Source: Nitriliruptor sp040882075 (GTDB lineage Bacteria > Actinomycetota > Nitriliruptoria > Nitriliruptorales > Nitriliruptoraceae). Taken from it: DNA of 64,000 nucleotides. Both the position numbers and the translations under genes were made by a program. Positions 61,974 through 64,000 of this stretch are shown one piece after another. Numbering within the stretch: position 1 is the stretch's first letter; each line of letters starts with the position of its first letter. Where the stretch lies: positions 50,519 through 114,518 of the forward strand of contig NZ_JBBEBZ010000092.1 of assembly GCF_040882075.1 (NCBI RefSeq), written 5' to 3'. The notes under the pieces are model-generated. The model had not been told where the DNA came from. It saw only the letters and a program-made list of their open reading frames with translations, and did not search any database.

Positions 61974-61991
61974 CCGGCCGAGGTCGGCCGG
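61974..61991 (+). terminator. Short hairpin after ilvD
   Basis: CCGGCCG (61974-61980) and CGGCCGG (61985-61991) flank an AGGT loop directly after the ilvD stop. Seven GC pairs and no U tract, so a modest terminator at best. The next gene starts about 80 bases on. Confidence 0.45.
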
Positions 61992-62069
61992 AGGAGCTGA
62001 GGGTGTCGTGACCGGGCGGCGGGCGGTCAGCGCGGCAACCCGGACGCGCCGCGCCGCCGAACCTCACCC

Positions 62070-63668
62070 ATGAGCACACCCGACACCGTCCGCCCGCCCG
62101 CCACCGACGACGCCAGCCGCGAGGGCACGGCACCCGCCCCCGCGGCGCTCGCGGGGATGCTCGCCGCTGCCCTCGGCCTCGGCGTCGGGGAGCTGATCGC
62201 TGCCGCGGTGACCGGATGGCCCTCACCGATCGTGGCGGTCGGTGACCGGGTGATCGAAACCACCCCGCCGCCGGTCACCCGGTTCGCCATCGACACGTTC
62301 GGCACCGCCGACAAGCCGGTGCTCGTCGCGGGGACGCTGGTGCTGCTCGCCCTCGCCGCCGCCGGGCTCGGCATCCTCGGCCGGCGACGTCCCGGGCTCG
62401 CCCTCGCCGGTATCGCGGCGTTCGGCGCGATCAGCGCGGCCGCGACGCTGGCCGGCCCCGGGGTCGCACCTGCGGCGATCACCCCGTCGGTCGCGACCGC
62501 CATCACGGCAGCGCTCGCCCTCCTCGTGCTGTTGTCCGGGCTCGCCCAGCGACCAGCCATCACCAGCTCGGCGATCGCCGAGCGGACGTTGGCACCGCTC
62601 AGCCGACGGCGCTTCCTGACGCTGGCATCGCTCGTCACGGCCGGTGCCGCGGCGACCATGGGCGCGGGGCGTCTGCTCGTCGGCGGTTTCGACGTCGACG
62701 CCGCCCGCTCGGCCCTCCAGCTCCCCTCCCCCACCCGGTCGCAGGACCTGCCGATCCCAGCCTCCGCGACCCTCGACGTGGACGGCCTGACGCCCCTCGT
62801 GACGCCGAACGCGGACTTCTACCGGATCGACATCAACCTGGCCCTACCGCGCATCGACCCCGACGCCCACGTGCTGCGCATCCACGGCCTCGTCGACCGG
62901 GAACGGAGGATCGCGCTGGCGGACCTCTTCGCCCGCGACCTCGTCGAGGTACCGATCACCATGACCTGCGTCAGCAACGAGGTCGGCGGCTCGCTCGTCG
63001 GGACCGCGGTGTGGCTCGGTCTCCCCCTGCGCGACCTGCTCGACGAAGCCGGGGTCCAGCCGGAGGCCGACCAGCTCATCGGACGATCGGTCGACGGGTA
63101 CACCGGCGGCTTCCCGGTGAGCGCCGCCTACGACCGCGACACCCTGGTCGTGGTCGGGATGAACGGCGAGCCGCTGCCGATCGAACACGGCTTCCCGCTG
63201 CGGCTCGTGACGCCCGGTCTGTACGGCTACGTCGGCTCGACCAAGTGGCTCTCGGAGATCGAGGTCACCCGGTTCGACGCCTTCGATCAGTACTGGGTCC
63301 CCCGGGGCTACGCGGCGCAGGCTCCGGTCAAGACCCAGTCCCGCATCGATACCCCGCGGAGCCTGGCGACCGTCGCCCCCGGCACCGTGCCGATCGCCGG
63401 CGTGGCGTGGGCGCAGACGCGCGGCATCGCCCGCGTCGAGGTGCGTGTCGACGACGGCGACTGGCAGGAGGCCGAGCTCGCCACCGCCGTCTCCGACGCG
63501 ACCTGGGTGACGTGGCGGCTGCTCCACGACGCCGCGCCCGGTCGACACACGGTGACGGTCCGCGCGACGGACGCGACCGGTGAGGTCCAACCGGAGACCC
63601 GCACACGCGTCGCTCCGGACGGTGCATCGGGCTGGCACACGACGGTGTTCACCGCGCGCGACGCCTGA
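62070..63668 (+). CDS. Membrane-linked molybdopterin oxidoreductase (sulfite-oxidase family)
   Basis: 532 residues. The N-terminal 190 residues carry about four membrane helices (AGMLAAALGLGVGELIAAAV and later ALALLVLLSGLA), then a Tat-like motif SRRRFL before a hydrophobic stretch (about 176-205), then the molybdopterin domain with metal-ligand Cys in TMTCVSNEVGG, WLGLPLRDLLDEA and RLVTPGLYGYVGSTKWL, and a C-terminal dimerisation domain (VEVRVDDGDWQEAEL). This internal twin-arginine-like motif behind membrane helices is the layout of actinobacterial MoCo proteins whose catalytic domain faces outward. The substrate (sulfite, protein methionine sulfoxide or other) is not known. Confidence 0.88.
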   Translation: MSTPDTVRPPATDDASREGTAPAPAALAGMLAAALGLGVGELIAAAVTGWPSPIVAVGDRVIETTPPPVTRFAIDTFGTADKPVLVAGTLVLLALAAAGLGILGRRRPGLALAGIAAFGAISAAATLAGPGVAPAAITPSVATAITAALALLVLLSGLAQRPAITSSAIAERTLAPLSRRRFLTLASLVTAGAAATMGAGRLLVGGFDVDAARSALQLPSPTRSQDLPIPASATLDVDGLTPLVTPNADFYRIDINLALPRIDPDAHVLRIHGLVDRERRIALADLFARDLVEVPITMTCVSNEVGGSLVGTAVWLGLPLRDLLDEAGVQPEADQLIGRSVDGYTGGFPVSAAYDRDTLVVVGMNGEPLPIEHGFPLRLVTPGLYGYVGSTKWLSEIEVTRFDAFDQYWVPRGYAAQAPVKTQSRIDTPRSLATVAPGTVPIAGVAWAQTRGIARVEVRVDDGDWQEAELATAVSDATWVTWRLLHDAAPGRHTVTVRATDATGEVQPETRTRVAPDGASGWHTTVFTARDA

Positions 63669-63776
63669 TCGGTCACACGTGTCTCGCTGAGCTGTGCCGA
63701 GCCGCGACGCGAAGCGGGACGCACGCCGTGCCTCGCGCGTGCAGCCGCCCCGTTGTCCACAGCCGACGGGGATAGG

Positions 63777-63807
63777 TTCTTGCATCGAACGTATGTACGA
63801 GTACACT
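63777..63807 (+). promoter_or_regulatory. LexA-type SOS box overlapping a promoter
   Basis: TCGAACGTATGTACGA (63785-63800) matches the actinobacterial LexA operator TCGAACnnnnGTTCGA except for one base (A for T). It lies in the spacer between TTGCAT (63780-63785) and TACACT (63802-63807), 16 bases apart, ideal for repression. A small gene starts at 63839. The likely role is DNA-damage induction of that gene (inference from the match). Confidence 0.65.
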
Positions 63808-63838
63808 GGACTCATCCAGACCATCGAACAGGGACCGC

Positions 63839-64000
63839 ATGCGCAGCAGCCAGGGCTACCGGCACACCAGCCGCCCGGCCCTGCCTGCCCTCGCACGCGA
63901 ACACCACCCCAGCTACTCCACCGACGTCGCGGGTGCGGTGTCCACGATCCTGGCCGGCGATGAGGGTGCAGTCCTGCCTGATGGGGAACTCGCCGAGCTG
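63839..64000 (+). CDS. Start of a SOS-box-preceded gene (3' truncated by window end)
   Basis: 54 codons are visible from ATG at 63839: MRSSQGYRHTSRPALPALA, then an acidic run ending with LPDGELAEL. AGGGA lies a few bases upstream. The protein is cut by the window end, so the family cannot be named. LexA boxes in actinobacteria often precede HNH endonuclease (REP13E12-type) genes; this is a possibility, not an identification. Upstream DNA (63669-63838) holds no other gene. Confidence 0.55.
   Translation, partial: MRSSQGYRHTSRPALPALAREHHPSYSTDVAGAVSTILAGDEGAVLPDGELAEL

Noticed and set aside
1..64000. tRNA or rRNA genes and conventional insertion sequences
   Set aside because: No tRNA-like cloverleaf, rRNA stretch, transposase or integrase gene was recognised by reading both strands; small RNA genes could still be missed by eye.

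Overview
The window is one continuous stretch of high-GC chromosome with many GTG starts and heavy use of GTGA and TGATG gene overlaps. A mammalian-cell-entry (MCE) lipid-import operon, cofactor-F420 enzymes, a glnA1/glnE/glnA2-type nitrogen module, korAB, LPXTG-like tails and a LexA box of the actinobacterial type all point to an actinomycete-like bacterium. Mycolata markers are not seen, so a deeper-branching actinobacterial class is plausible, but the genus cannot be read from this sequence.

Layout. 1-15 kb is a nitrogen-assimilation region. It holds the 3' end of a glutamine synthetase (glnA1), then DUF2332, DoxX, HAD hydrolase, alpha/beta hydrolase and DUF885 genes, then glnE, a second glutamine synthetase (glnA2) and amt on the minus strand. 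The 3' end of glnA1 carries a small candidate integrative element (935-2681). It is bounded by near-identical copies of the last 24 bases of glnA and contains one gene, an ATPase with a nuclease-like C-terminal domain, together with phased and subterminal repeats. 15-28 kb is mostly cofactor metabolism: nadE, panB, a cobalamin-type binding protein with a PduO-type adenosyltransferase, pabB, an F420:NADP reductase and nadB. A badly decayed PAS/EAL signalling gene lies among them. 28-31 kb has a ferritin-like protein and a homogentisate dioxygenase next to an IclR regulator.

31.2-42.5 kb is a complete MCE transporter operon: two MlaE-like permeases, six MCE proteins (two of them lipoproteins, the last with an LARTG sorting-like tail), an Mce-associated membrane protein, a UspA protein and the MlaF-like ATPase. 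All genes from the second permease to UspA overlap or nearly abut, which suggests coupled translation of one lipid importer.

42.6-64 kb holds a ClpP-like protease, a NYN/OST-HTH protein, a phosphotransferase, an MFS transporter, korAB, an M23 peptidase, a lipoprotein, an enoyl-CoA hydratase paralogue, a NatAB-like ABC exporter, an acyl-CoA dehydrogenase, an EamA transporter, a thioesterase, ilvD and a membrane-linked molybdopterin oxidoreductase. Two more genes are decaying: a PHP-family LPXTG protein and an F420-dependent (LLM class) oxidoreductase. The window ends inside a gene preceded by a clear LexA-type SOS box. No tRNA, rRNA, CRISPR array or conventional insertion sequence was recognised.
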